Below are positions 16,213 through 24,509 of a DNA stretch of 64,000 bases, piece after piece. The notes beneath the pieces are model-generated. The model had not been told where the DNA came from and did no database searches. It saw only the letters and a list, made by a program, of their open reading frames with translations. Position 1 is the stretch's first letter; each line of letters opens with the position of its first letter. Source of the DNA: Dactylosporangium roseum. GTDB taxonomy: Bacteria > Actinomycetota > Actinomycetes > Mycobacteriales > Micromonosporaceae. The DNA is taken from contig NZ_CP073721.1 in assembly GCF_025264685.1 (NCBI RefSeq), forward strand, positions 4,207,001-4,271,000, written 5' to 3'. Made by a program: the position numbers and the translations under genes.

Positions 16213-16953
16213 TCAAACCGCGTCGTCGCGCAGCACGGTCTCCAGGACCCGCGCGATGCCCGCCTCGGACACCGGTGCCGCCGGGTCGGTCGTGTACTGG
16301 TGCAGCGCCTGCGGGATCGCGGTGAGCGACGGGTCACGCGCCAGCGCCCACCGGGCGGCGTGCGCCTTGACGCTGTGCCTGCCCTCCACGGCGAACAGCC
16401 AGATGCGGCACGCGGTGAGGACCATGTGCGCGGCGTCCTCGGTGTCACCGGTGAGCGACTGCCACACCCGCAGCCAGTGCCGGCCGCGGTCGCGGACCCA
16501 TGCGGCCGGGACCGGGCCGAGCACGGCGGCCGGGGCGGCGCCGAGGAGGGCACGACCGTCGGCGCGTGCCATCGACAGTTCCGCCGGCAGGTCCGGGGCG
16601 GCGGCCACGCGGCGCGCGGTCTCGACGCCCACGGAGCTGCCGTCGTACCGCCCGACGTGCAGTTCCAGCGGCGGTGCGGGGGACGGCGCGGCGGCCGCGG
16701 CGGCGGTCACGACGTGCAGGTCGATGCCGCTCGCCGGGCCGGGATCGGCGTCGCGCACCAGCCGCTCCAGCGCCGCGGCGGCGGTGTCCGGCAGCGGCCC
16801 GTCGACGATGAGCAGCAGGTCGATGTCGCTGCGGCCGGGCAGGAAGTCGCCGGTGGCCACGGACCCGTGCAGGATCGCCGAGCGCACCGGCACACCCGCC
16901 GCCGCGGTGGCCGACCGGGCGAGGCCGGCCGCGACCTCCTCGATCGGCGCCAT
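16213..16953 (-). CDS. Aminoglycoside adenylyltransferase-like nucleotidyltransferase (AadA-type)
   Basis: A 246-residue protein with an N-terminal nucleotidyltransferase fold (AILHGSVATGDFLPGRSDID, followed by LLLIVDG), giving the HGS plus DxD catalytic pattern. Its C-terminal helical domain contains HMVLTACRIWLFAVEGRHSV and AHAARWALARDP, which match the AadA C-terminal domain. The family adenylates spectinomycin/streptomycin, but many actinomycete homologues have no proven drug. The upstream gene on the same strand (a small membrane protein) ends three bases before this start, so they are co-transcribed. A degraded relative lies at 40.2 kb. Confidence 0.75.
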   Translation of the reverse strand: MAPIEEVAAGLARSATAAAGVPVRSAILHGSVATGDFLPGRSDIDLLLIVDGPLPDTAAAALERLVRDADPGPASGIDLHVVTAAAAAAPSPAPPLELHVGRYDGSSVGVETARRVAAAPDLPAELSMARADGRALLGAAPAAVLGPVPAAWVRDRGRHWLRVWQSLTGDTEDAAHMVLTACRIWLFAVEGRHSVKAHAARWALARDPSLTAIPQALHQYTTDPAAPVSEAGIARVLETVLRDDAV

Positions 16954-16956
16954 GCC

Positions 16957-17373
16957 TCAGCCGCCCGGGCGCTGCGGCGGCTGGAGGAAGTGGCCGGGTG
17001 GTGGCGGGAGCGCCACGGACCGGGCCGGCCGCCGGACGAGCAGCGCCAGCACCACGAGCGCCACGCCCGCCGTGATCAGCGCCGCGTCCGTGATCGTGTA
17101 GATGTTGGTCAGCGAGATCATGTCGTCGGCCTCGTACGCCCCGTCCTCGGCCAGCCCCGTGACGTGCAGCGGCCACACGACGTTGACGACCTGGTCGGCC
17201 GCGATGAACAGGCACCCGGAGGCGCCCACCAGCGACGTGAACAGGCCGAGCCGCCGGATCAGGACGAGCGCGAGCACGGCGCCCGCGAGGGTGAGCAGGA
17301 CGACCGGAACCCGCAGCCCGATCAACGTCGCGTCGGACAGGGGCGTCACCGCGTCGGTCACCGAGTCGGTCAT
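16957..17373 (-). CDS. Small four-span membrane protein
   Basis: A 138-residue protein with hydrophobic segments VPVVLLTLAGAVLALVLI, FTSLVGASGCLFIAADQVV, a weaker one around the acidic stretch DGAYEADDMISLTNI, and ALITAGVALVVLALLV. It ends in a Pro-rich tail. I do not recognise a family. It is first in a two-gene operon with the adenylyltransferase-like gene (three-base gap) and is divergent from the GNAT gene. Confidence 0.65.
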   Translation of the reverse strand: MTDSVTDAVTPLSDATLIGLRVPVVLLTLAGAVLALVLIRRLGLFTSLVGASGCLFIAADQVVNVVWPLHVTGLAEDGAYEADDMISLTNIYTITDAALITAGVALVVLALLVRRPARSVALPPPPGHFLQPPQRPGG

Positions 17374-17569
17374 CCGGCGATGCTACCGACCGGACTCGAC
17401 CCGACGTACCGCCAGGGGTGACCCCGTCCACGGCCGCGCCAGGCCCCGCGGCCGGTCGTCCCGGCCCGGCGGCTCCCGCCGGGCCGGCGCCACGGTGCCG
17501 CCGCGACCGGGTTCACCCGGGCGGCGGCCGGCTGACCGCGCCCCGGCCCGTCCTGCGACGATGCGGGGC

Positions 17570-18058
17570 ATGACTGATCGCGAGCGGAACGGCTACCTGC
17601 TCACCACCGAGCCCGGCCGCGTCGACGTCGACCGGGTCCACCGGTGGCTGTCGGAGGAGTCGTACTGGGCGGCGGGCCGCGAACGGGACGTCGTGGCCCG
17701 GTCGATCGCCGGTTCGGTGCCGTACTCGGTCTTCGCCGAAGCCGAACAGGTGGCGTTCGCCCGGGCCGTGACGGACGGGGCGACCTTCGCGTGGATCTGC
17801 GACGTCTTCGTCGACGCCGGCCACCGCGGCCGGGGACTGGGCGGCTGGCTCGTCGACAGCATGCTCGAGGACCTGTCCGCGACGGGTGTGCGGCGGTTCG
17901 TCCTCGCGACCCGCGACGCGCACGAGGTGTACCGGCGCTGCGGCTTCGAGCCGCTCGCGGGTGCGGAGCGTTACATGGAGATCGATCGCCGGCCGACCCG
18001 TGCCGCCGTCCTCGCCCACCTGGCCCGCGCGGCGGAAGGCCGATCCCCCAGCCGCTAA
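17570..18058 (+). CDS. GNAT family N-acetyltransferase
   Basis: A 162-residue GNAT with WLSEESYWAAGRERDVVARS near the N-terminus, AWICDVFVDAGHRGRGLGGWL as strand beta4 plus the acetyl-CoA pyrophosphate loop (R-G-x-G-L/G), and VYRRCGFEPLAGAERYMEI at the end. This layout matches the GNAT subgroup related to Bacillus YitI and Escherichia YjdJ-type proteins of unknown substrate. The start is the ATG after CGGGGC; an in-frame ATG three codons earlier is possible. Confidence 0.87.
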   Translation: MTDRERNGYLLTTEPGRVDVDRVHRWLSEESYWAAGRERDVVARSIAGSVPYSVFAEAEQVAFARAVTDGATFAWICDVFVDAGHRGRGLGGWLVDSMLEDLSATGVRRFVLATRDAHEVYRRCGFEPLAGAERYMEIDRRPTRAAVLAHLARAAEGRSPSR

Positions 18059-18131
18059 CCTGCCGGTGTGCAGGAGGCCCCCGATGGCTGACGCCGGGGC
18101 CTGGCGCATGCGCGCCCCGGGCCGCTCGATC

Positions 18132-18188
18132 CCATGGTCATGGGAAAGATTGGCTGCCCCGATAGCCAGACCTTTTCCATGATCATGG
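18132..18188. repeat. Palindromic repeat family B, copy 1
   Basis: An imperfect 24-bp stem: CCATGGTCATGGGAAAG on the left pairs with CTTTTCCATGATCATGG on the right, then GGCT/AGCC around a CCCCGAT loop. It is followed by GAGTCGCCCGGCC as in other copies. It sits between convergent genes and could also stop transcription. Confidence 0.8.
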
Positions 18189-18216
18189 AGTCGCCCGGCC
18201 GCGCCCAGCCGAGGGC

Positions 18217-19011
18217 TCATGGCTTTCGGGCTACCCCGCAGAACTCCGACGCGGGCGTCTCGTCGTTGCCGTCCGGCCGCCAGTGGGAGACGGTGACGAC
18301 GCCCGGCTCCAGCAGTTCGAGCCCTGCGAAGTACGACTCGATCTCCTGCGGTGTGCGGACGGTCATCGGGGCGGCACCGCCCGCGTTCCACATCTGCACC
18401 GCGCGGTCGACCGCCTCCGGGTTGACCTCCCGTGTCGGGTGCGAGATGACCAGGTAGCTGCCCGACGGCGCGGCGCCGACCAGCGTGCGCACGATCCGGG
18501 CGGCCTCGTCGTCGTCGACGACGAAGTTGACGATGCCCAGCAGCATGATCGCGACCGGCTGGCTGAAGTCGAGCGTCTCGGCCGCCGCCGCGAGGATCTT
18601 GCCGGTGTCCCGGACGTCGGCGTCGATGTAGTCGGTGGCGCCTTCCGGCCGGCTGGTCAGCAGCGCCCGGGCGTGCACCAGCACCATCGGGTCGTTGTCG
18701 ACGTAGACGATCCGCGAGTCGGGCGCGACCGCCTGTGCCACCTCGTGCGTGTTGTCGGCGGTCGGCAGCCCGGTGCCGACGTCGAGGAACTGGCGGATCT
18801 TGGCCTCGCCGGCGAGGTGCCGCACGGCGCGGCCGAGGAACTGGCGGTTGAACCGGGCCGACTGGACCAGCTCCGGCATGAAGGCGAGCACCTGCTCGGC
18901 GGCCTCACGATCCGCGGCGAAGTTGTCCTTGCCGCCCAGCAGGTAGTTCCACAGCCGGGCCGAGTGCGCAACGGTGGTGTCGAGCTTCGCGATCTCGTCG
19001 TTGGTTGCCAT
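18217..19011 (-). CDS. SAM-dependent methyltransferase, DUF574 family (copy 2)
   Basis: A 264-residue protein starting MATNDEIAKLDTTVAHSARL, with AGGA as ribosome-binding site. LWNYLLGGKDNFAADREAAE is the DUF574 N-terminal signature, RQFLDVGTGLPTADNTHEVA the SAM loop, and IVYVDNDPMVLVHARALL the ribose-binding region. VAIMLLGIVNFVVDDDEA aligns with the family motif IV. The C-terminus ends CGVARKP as in many family members. Substrate unknown. A strong hairpin lies just upstream of its promoter region, separating it from the GGDEF-EAL gene transcribed in the same direction. Confidence 0.9.
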   Translation of the reverse strand: MATNDEIAKLDTTVAHSARLWNYLLGGKDNFAADREAAEQVLAFMPELVQSARFNRQFLGRAVRHLAGEAKIRQFLDVGTGLPTADNTHEVAQAVAPDSRIVYVDNDPMVLVHARALLTSRPEGATDYIDADVRDTGKILAAAAETLDFSQPVAIMLLGIVNFVVDDDEAARIVRTLVGAAPSGSYLVISHPTREVNPEAVDRAVQMWNAGGAAPMTVRTPQEIESYFAGLELLEPGVVTVSHWRPDGNDETPASEFCGVARKP

Positions 19012-19051
19012 GTCCGTCCTTGGACCAGTGGGGTGATGCGACACAGGATAG

Positions 19052-19097
19052 GCCGTGGAGTCCTGTGGCCGTCCTGCCGGCCACGGGACTCCACGGC
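19052..19097. terminator. Strong hairpin between GGDEF-EAL and DUF574 copy 2
   Basis: Arms of about 20 bp (GCCGTGGAGTCC plus GTGGCCG, with one mismatch) close on a six-base loop. It lies downstream of the leftward GGDEF-EAL gene and upstream of the leftward DUF574 gene. A factor-independent terminator without a clear T-run is the simplest reading; a binding site is possible. Confidence 0.6.
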
Positions 19098-19158
19098 TCA
19101 TGGCGCGCAAGCCGACCGGCGACGGCTGCCCGGAGTCTGCTGGGGTGTGGGGCCGAGG

Positions 19159-20889
19159 CTATGTGAACAGGCGTCGCAGGGGTTCCGGCGGCATCGGGGG
19201 ACCGAAGAAGTGGCCCTGCGCCGTGTCGCAGCCGAGCACCTGCACGCGGGTCGCCTGCTCCTGGGTCTCCACGCCCTCGGCCACCGCTTCCAGGCCGAGG
19301 CCGTGCGCCAGGTCGACCAGCGCGGACAGCATGACGTCGGGGCTCGCCAGCAGGCTGCGGTCGATCTTCAGCGTGGTCACCGCCGAGCGGCTCACCTCGT
19401 GCAGCCGCGCGAAGTTCGAGTATCCCGCCCCGAAGTCGTCGACCGCGAACCCGGCGCCCAGGGCGGCGACCGCGGCCAGCGTCGCCGAGCCGGTCTGCGG
19501 ATCGGTGATCGCCTGCTCCGTCACCTCGAACGTCAGCGATCCGGGCGGAAGGCCTGTCGCGTCGAGCGCGGCGCCGATGATCGCGGGCAGCGCCGGGTCG
19601 GCGAGCTGGGCCGTCGACAGGTTGAGCTGTAACCGGACCGGCCGGCCGGGCCGCTGCCACGAGCGGGCGTGTGACGCCGCGGCCCGCAACTGGCCGTCGA
19701 TCATCCGGTTGAGCAGCCCGATCCGCTCGGCGAGGGGGATGAACTCCGCCGGGCTCACCGCGCCGTGCTCCGGATGGTCCCACCGGGCCAGCGCCTCGAC
19801 CGCCACGACACGACGGTCGTCGAGCCGCACGATCGGCTGGTACGCGAGGTGCACCTCCCCGCGTTCGAGTGCCGCCGGCAGGTCCCGGGAGAGGGCGTGT
19901 CGCCGCTGGTCGGCGTCGTGCCGGCGCTGCTCGAAGACCGCGTACGACGCCACCGGATCGCCTTTGGCCCAGGTCAGCGCCATCTTGGCGGTCCGCAGGA
20001 CCTCGCCGGGCGAGGCGCCCGCGGTGCGGCGCTCCAGCAGGCCCGCCTTCGCGTCGAGCTGGATCGGGTGCATCGCCGGGCGCCAGGGGTACGCCAGCGC
20101 CTCCCGTACCAGAGCGAACACCTTGATCATGTCGTCGATCCCGCGGGTGTCCGGCCGGACCAGGACGAACTCGTCACCGCCGAGGTGTGCGGCGTAGAGG
20201 CCCTCGGCGACGGTGAGGTCGCGAACGCGCAGCCCGACCTCGCGCAGCAGCGCGTCGCCCTGCTCCATGCCGAGAGCGTCGGTGAGCTCGGCGAACTGCA
20301 CGAGGTTGAGCACGCACACGCCCAGCCGCCCGGGCCGTGCGGCGGTGGCGAGCAGCGCGCCGAGGTGCTCCAGCAGCGCGTGCCGGTTCGGCAGGCCGGA
20401 GACCTGGTCGTGCAGCAGCGCGTGCTGCCGCTCGTGCTCGGCCCGGCGGACCGCCCGGTGGGCCTGGGCGCGCTCGTGGCGGCGCGCGTCATCGGTCTCG
20501 GTGAGCGCGATCGCCCGGACCGCCTCGGTGAACGCCTCGGTGAAGGCCCCGAGGAGCGGCCCGATGCGGTCCGCCGCGTCGGTCCGGCCGACACCGAGGT
20601 CGGCGCGCAGCCTGCCGTGGATCAGCTCGACGCTGACCCGCAGCGCGGCCGGCGACCACAACTGCGCCTGGACCATCGCGGTGCCGGCGCGGTGACCGGC
20701 TGCGGGATCGGGCCGGTCGCCGTCCAGCGCCGCCGCGAGCTGGAGGCTCAGGTCCTCCAGCAGCGGGATCGTGCGGCTCAGCCGCCGTGGCACGAAGCAG
20801 ACCTCGTGCAGGCTGTGCGCCCAGGCACGGGCGAACGCCCTGGCCGGTGACTCCTGCTCGGCGCCTGTCCGCGTCGATGGCTCACGCAT
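19159..20889 (-). CDS. GGDEF-EAL cyclic-di-GMP turnover protein
   Basis: A 576-residue protein without membrane spans. The first about 165 residues are helical sensor sequence of unknown type. GGDEF follows, with the signature HLGGDEFVLV intact. The EAL domain then has VEALARWDHPEHG, FEVTEQAI, DDFGAGYSN, TLKIDRS and AEGVETQEQA, the metal- and substrate-binding set nearly complete. The protein could therefore both make and degrade c-di-GMP, or use one domain as a regulator. ATG 20889 is chosen as the first start after the upstream DUF574 gene, 34 bases away. The two likely form one transcript. Confidence 0.93.
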   Translation of the reverse strand: MREPSTRTGAEQESPARAFARAWAHSLHEVCFVPRRLSRTIPLLEDLSLQLAAALDGDRPDPAAGHRAGTAMVQAQLWSPAALRVSVELIHGRLRADLGVGRTDAADRIGPLLGAFTEAFTEAVRAIALTETDDARRHERAQAHRAVRRAEHERQHALLHDQVSGLPNRHALLEHLGALLATAARPGRLGVCVLNLVQFAELTDALGMEQGDALLREVGLRVRDLTVAEGLYAAHLGGDEFVLVRPDTRGIDDMIKVFALVREALAYPWRPAMHPIQLDAKAGLLERRTAGASPGEVLRTAKMALTWAKGDPVASYAVFEQRRHDADQRRHALSRDLPAALERGEVHLAYQPIVRLDDRRVVAVEALARWDHPEHGAVSPAEFIPLAERIGLLNRMIDGQLRAAASHARSWQRPGRPVRLQLNLSTAQLADPALPAIIGAALDATGLPPGSLTFEVTEQAITDPQTGSATLAAVAALGAGFAVDDFGAGYSNFARLHEVSRSAVTTLKIDRSLLASPDVMLSALVDLAHGLGLEAVAEGVETQEQATRVQVLGCDTAQGHFFGPPMPPEPLRRLFT

Positions 20890-20923
20890 GGCGTGAAGTA
20901 TGTCCCTATGTCGGTGTCTCGCG

Positions 20924-21748
20924 CTAGCTTCGTATCGGTTTGTAGCCCATCGCGGCAAGAACGGCGGCCTGCTCCGGCTCGCGTTCCTCCTCGGGGTCGG
21001 GGTGCCACGCGGTCGCCGGGACCACGCCCGGCCCGATGAGCTCGAGGTCGCCGAGGATCGCGGCCACCTGCTGCGGGGTCCTCGCGCGCACCGAGGTCGG
21101 CGTCTGGTCGTACAACTTCGTGACCTGATCCTGCTCCTGGTCGAGACCGGCGGTGCGGGTGAAGTGCGAGACGGCGACGTAGCTGCCCCCGACGAGCGCC
21201 TCGCTCAGCTCACGGACGATCCCGGCCGGGTCGTCCTCGTCGGCGACGAAGTGCAGGACCGCGACGAGCAGCACCGCCACCGGCTGCCCGAAGTCGAGCA
21301 ACTCCTGGACCCGCGGGTCGGCCAGGATCTGCTGCGGCCGGCGCAGGTCGCCCCGCACGGCGGCGGCCCGGGTGTTGCCGGCGAGGATCGCCTGGCTGTG
21401 CGCGACGGCGACCTCGTCGATGTCGACGTACATCACCCGCGCCTCGGGCGCGAGCGCCTGCGCGACCTCGTGGACGTTGCCGAGCGTCGGGATGCCCGAG
21501 CCGATGTCGAGGAACTGCCGCACGCCCGCGTCGACGAGCCACTCCACGGCCCGGCCGAGGTAGGCGCGGTTGGCGTACGCGACCCGGCCGATGCCCGGCC
21601 AGGCCTTCATCGCCTGCTCCGTGAACTCGCGGTCGACGGCGAAGTTGTGGTAACCGCCCAGCGCGTAGTCGTACACCCTTGCTGCGTTCGGCACCGTGGT
21701 GTCCACCCCGTCGGGTGCCCAGTCCGGCAGACTCACGACTCTCCCCAT
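20924..21748 (-). CDS. SAM-dependent methyltransferase, DUF574 family (copy 3)
   Basis: A 274-residue paralogue: AARVYDYALGGYHNFAVDRE at the N-terminus, QFLDIGSGIPTLGNVHEVAQ as SAM loop, VMYVDIDEVAVAHSQAIL, VAVLLVAVLHFVADEDD and a charged tail EEEREPEQAAVLAAMGYKP. It is closer to copy 1 than to copy 2 by eye. It lies directly upstream of the GGDEF-EAL gene and probably shares its transcript, the only visible context clue. Divergent from the EcsC-family gene. Confidence 0.9.
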   Translation of the reverse strand: MGRVVSLPDWAPDGVDTTVPNAARVYDYALGGYHNFAVDREFTEQAMKAWPGIGRVAYANRAYLGRAVEWLVDAGVRQFLDIGSGIPTLGNVHEVAQALAPEARVMYVDIDEVAVAHSQAILAGNTRAAAVRGDLRRPQQILADPRVQELLDFGQPVAVLLVAVLHFVADEDDPAGIVRELSEALVGGSYVAVSHFTRTAGLDQEQDQVTKLYDQTPTSVRARTPQQVAAILGDLELIGPGVVPATAWHPDPEEEREPEQAAVLAAMGYKPIRS

Positions 21749-21814
21749 CCGTCGCTGTGGGTAAGTAACGGGTCAGCCTACCGTCGTCTTGTGGTCGTCT
21801 CCTATCTTGGTCGT

Positions 21815-22687
21815 GTGACCGAGCAGACCGCAGCGCCCGACCTCCCGGACAGTGACGACGGGCCACCCAGCGGTCTGTGGCAGAAGATGCGGGCCGACCC
21901 GGAGTACGCTCCCGAGCACCTCGCGCTGGAGGCGGTGACCCGGCTCGGCCCGAAGATGGCGCGTGAGCTGGAGAAGCTCAAGGGCCAGAATCCGGGCGCG
22001 CCGCCGGACGCGCTCGCCGACATGATCGTGTACCGCTACGTCAACCAGTCGCGCCTCTCCGGCGCCGTCTCCGGCGCCGTCCCGGTCGCCGGCGCGGTGC
22101 TCGACATCGGCGTCCTGGCCTGGACGCAGGCGCGGATGGTGCTGATGCTGGCCGCGAACTACGGCATCGACCCCGCGCACCCGGACCGGGCCGCCGACCT
22201 GCTGGTGTTGCAGAACGTGCACAAGTACGCGCAGGCGGCCCGCACCGCGCTCGCCGTGGCCAAGGGCCGGGAGAACGTCGGCGCGCTCGTGCCGGCGGAC
22301 CGGCCGACGGTCGGCCGGGTCATGGTCAAGATCGGCCTGAAGCTCGCGCAGATGGCGGGCGTCCGGGCCGCGAAGAAGATGCTGGCGAAGGTCGTGCCGG
22401 GCGCGGCGATCATCCTGGGCGGCGTCGCCAACGGCAACGCGACGAAGGCGCTGGGCGGCCGGGCGATCGCGCTGTACCGCCGCCCCGCCGGGCCGCCGTT
22501 CCCGCACGCCCTGCCCGCCGGGCCGCCGTTCCCGCACACTCTGCCCGCCGGGCCGCCCGGGCATGCGGGCGTGGCCACGGCGCCGCCCGGACATGCCGAC
22601 GGGCCGGTCGCGCCGCCACCGGGGCAGCCCGGGCCTCCGGCGACGCTCGAGCTCCCGGCCGCACCGCCGCCTGCCGGGCCGCGGTAG
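21815..22687 (+). CDS. EcsC family protein with repetitive Pro-rich tail
   Basis: A 290-residue protein. From about residue 20, WQKMRADPEYAPEHLALEAV and RLGPKMARELEKLKG introduce an EcsC-type domain with the family glycine-rich membrane-like segment RLSGAVSGAVPVAGAVLDIG and KKMLAKVVPGAAIILGGVAN. The last about 60 residues are tandem repeats of the type PAGPPFPH(A/T)L followed by PPGHAG units, absent from typical EcsC proteins. The GTG start fits TEQTAAPDLP; no clear ribosome-binding site precedes it. EcsC proteins are membrane-associated and of unclear function. Confidence 0.8.
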   Translation: MTEQTAAPDLPDSDDGPPSGLWQKMRADPEYAPEHLALEAVTRLGPKMARELEKLKGQNPGAPPDALADMIVYRYVNQSRLSGAVSGAVPVAGAVLDIGVLAWTQARMVLMLAANYGIDPAHPDRAADLLVLQNVHKYAQAARTALAVAKGRENVGALVPADRPTVGRVMVKIGLKLAQMAGVRAAKKMLAKVVPGAAIILGGVANGNATKALGGRAIALYRRPAGPPFPHALPAGPPFPHTLPAGPPGHAGVATAPPGHADGPVAPPPGQPGPPATLELPAAPPPAGPR

Positions 22688-22934
22688 TCACACGACGGCC
22701 CGGACCGCGAGTCGCTGAAACTCGGTGACGGTGCCGTTCCACAGCACGTCGGACACCTGGGTCAGAAGCACGCAGACCCGGCCGGCGGCGGCCGGGTCCA
22801 CTCGTCGGGCTGGGAGACCTCCTGCCGATCGCATCGACACGGATCGTCCCGTCGGCGGTCGCGACGGCACACACCAGGCCCGGTAACTCTCCGTCGTCCA
22901 CCCGTGCCGCGAGGGCTCTTCGCGGTTCGTCCAT
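22688..22934 (-). pseudogene. Internally deleted serine beta-lactamase/esterase-family gene
   Basis: The first about 40 codons read MDEPRRALAARVDDGELPG, LVCAVATADGTIRVDAIG, the classic opening of class C beta-lactamase-like hydrolases. The final 36 codons, in another frame, read DPAAAGRVCVLLTQVSDVLW then TEFQRLAVRAVV to a TGA, the classic end of the same family. The about 300 residues between, including the SxxK and YxN active-site motifs, are missing. Both ends face the same way in the right order, so this is one gene that lost its middle. Confidence 0.65.
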
Positions 22935-22997
22935 GTCGTCCACCCTAGGTACCATGTGCGGCGGCCGGCACGCAGGCGGCACATCGGAGGGGGACCG

Positions 22998-23105
22998 GTG
23001 GGACAGTTCGACGGTGCGCGTACGCACGAATTCTTGTCGGGGGAGCGCGGCGGCAGGCTCGTCGGCGCCCACCGGCGCCGACCGGAGGTGACCGTCGGTG
23101 GGTGA
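22998..23105 (+). CDS. Short ORF ahead of ESX-like gene (35 residues), tentative
   Basis: It has a very strong ribosome-binding site (GGAGGGGG just before the GTG) and overlaps the next gene start by eight bases, the arrangement expected for translational coupling. The peptide (GQFDGARTHEFLSGERGGRL then a basic end) matches nothing I know. It may be a leader ORF or simply mark the real translation entry point of the following operon. Confidence 0.35.
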   Translation: MGQFDGARTHEFLSGERGGRLVGAHRRRPEVTVGG

Positions 23106-23457
23106 CGACGGCTACGACTACTACTCCGCACCGGCGATCCGGGCCGCCACCGCGGCGATCCGCGCCGAGGCCGCGAGGTGGGACGACTTCGGCGACCGGA
23201 TGGACGCAGTCCGCGCCGGGATGGCCGGGCTGGGCATCCCGGCGTCCGGGTTCGCGGTCGCCGACGTCTCCGGCACCGTGAGCTCCGCCGACCAGTCCCG
23301 CGTCTACGAGATCATGCGCGTCCACCTCACGACGCTGTTCACCGACGCGACCGCCGAGTTCCACGAGATCGCGGCCGTGCTGCGAAGCTGCGCCGAGTGG
23401 TACGAGGACGCCGACGACCACAGCGTGATCGACCTCGACGCGCTCTGGCACGCCTGA
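23098..23457 (+). CDS. ESX/WXG100-like helical protein
   Basis: A 119-residue, mostly helical acidic protein: YYSAPAIRAATAAIRAEAAR with WDDFGDRMDAVRAGMAGLGI, then SSADQSRVYEIMRVHLTTLF and HEIAAVLRSCAEWYEDADD. Length, helical-hairpin pattern and the final WYED are typical of ESX-type (type VII secretion) substrate-like proteins in actinobacteria. No secretion ATPase or EccB/C/D gene is adjacent, so export is only inferred. The GTG start overlaps the short upstream ORF. A larger gene with a W-x-G element follows after 15 bases, probably as a pair. Confidence 0.6.
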   Translation: MGDDGYDYYSAPAIRAATAAIRAEAARWDDFGDRMDAVRAGMAGLGIPASGFAVADVSGTVSSADQSRVYEIMRVHLTTLFTDATAEFHEIAAVLRSCAEWYEDADDHSVIDLDALWHA

Positions 23458-23472
23458 CCCGGATCGAGAGCG

Positions 23473-24309
23473 ATGACCTTCCCGGACCCGAACCAGCAGC
23501 ACGCCGAGGCGACCCTCGGCCTGTTCCGCCTGGCGACCGCGGCCGTCGAGCGGGGCGTCGCCGACGTCCGCGCCGAGTGGGAGCTGCTCGTGCGCCGGGT
23601 CGACGACGGCATCCGCGTGGTCGAGCGCCGGCTCGGCGGCAACGGTTGGTGGGACTCGTTCGTCGAGTGGGTGACCGACGACGCCGAGGACGCGCTGCGG
23701 CGCGTCCGGGAGCGGCTCGACTCGGTCCGCCGGCAGGTCGACGAGGTCCTCGGGCGCGCCGAGGCCGCGTTCTCCCGCTCGCTGCCGGTGCTGTCGCTGA
23801 TGGAGACCGGCCTGCGGTACCTGCCCGTGGTCGTCACCCCGGTCTCCGGCATCGCCGCCGACCTCGACCCGCCCGGCAAGAACCTCGCCTATTGGGACGG
23901 CCCGGCCAGGTCGGCGTATCTCGGCGTCGTCCGGGAGCAGCTCGACGCGCTCAACCAGTCGGTCGGCAAGGCCAGGATCACGAGCGGCTGGCTGGTGGAG
24001 GTCGCCGCGGCCAACACCGGCTACCTGGCCGGGCTGGCCGACCGGGTCGCCCGGGTCGCCGAGGGCCTGGCCACCACCTGCCTGGAGGGCAGCGCCACCG
24101 CGGCGGGCGTGCTCACCCAGTTCCCGGCGTCGCTGCAGGACCTCGCCGAGCTCGTCGGCACCGTGGTCGGCGAGCTCATCGGCTACTCCGCGCATCTCGC
24201 CGAGCGCCTCACCGAGGTCGTCGCGAGCGTCCAGCGGCTCGCCGTCGAGATCGCCGACCACAGCGAGATCGGCGGCGGTCGCTGGCCCCAGTCGGTGGTC
24301 AACGCCTGA
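23473..24309 (+). CDS. Helical ESX-associated-type protein with W-x-G segment
   Basis: A 278-residue, almost wholly helical protein. YWDGPARSAYLGVVREQLDA at about 140-160 resembles the W-x-G turn of ESX-type proteins. The preceding DDAEDALRRVRERLDSVRRQ region and the following AGLADRVARVAEGLATTC region look like long coiled helices, and TSLMETG-type turns separate them. No signal peptide or catalytic motif. It follows the 119-residue ESX-like gene with a 15-base gap, suggesting partner proteins. No named family recognised. Confidence 0.55.
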   Translation: MTFPDPNQQHAEATLGLFRLATAAVERGVADVRAEWELLVRRVDDGIRVVERRLGGNGWWDSFVEWVTDDAEDALRRVRERLDSVRRQVDEVLGRAEAAFSRSLPVLSLMETGLRYLPVVVTPVSGIAADLDPPGKNLAYWDGPARSAYLGVVREQLDALNQSVGKARITSGWLVEVAAANTGYLAGLADRVARVAEGLATTCLEGSATAAGVLTQFPASLQDLAELVGTVVGELIGYSAHLAERLTEVVASVQRLAVEIADHSEIGGGRWPQSVVNA

Positions 24310-24509
24310 GGCGCTCGTCGTTCGTCCTCGTGCCCACCGCGACGCTGCCCGCGCCGCCGCTCGGGACGGCGACCGGCCCGGCCCACCCGGATGCGGTGTC
24401 GCCGTCCCAGGACGGGCCGTTCCCGGCCGTGGCGGCGGCGTTCCTGGTCGTCGCCACGGCCGGGGTCACGGCTGTGCCGGCCCGCCGGCGGCGCCGGCCG
24501 TGCCCGCTG

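Noticed and set aside
24330..24509. A plus-strand stretch reading like a Pro-rich, membrane-anchored tail after the ESX-like gene
   Set aside because: It has no own ribosome-binding site, its frame runs on through the opposite DUF5666 gene, and it is not in frame with the upstream gene.
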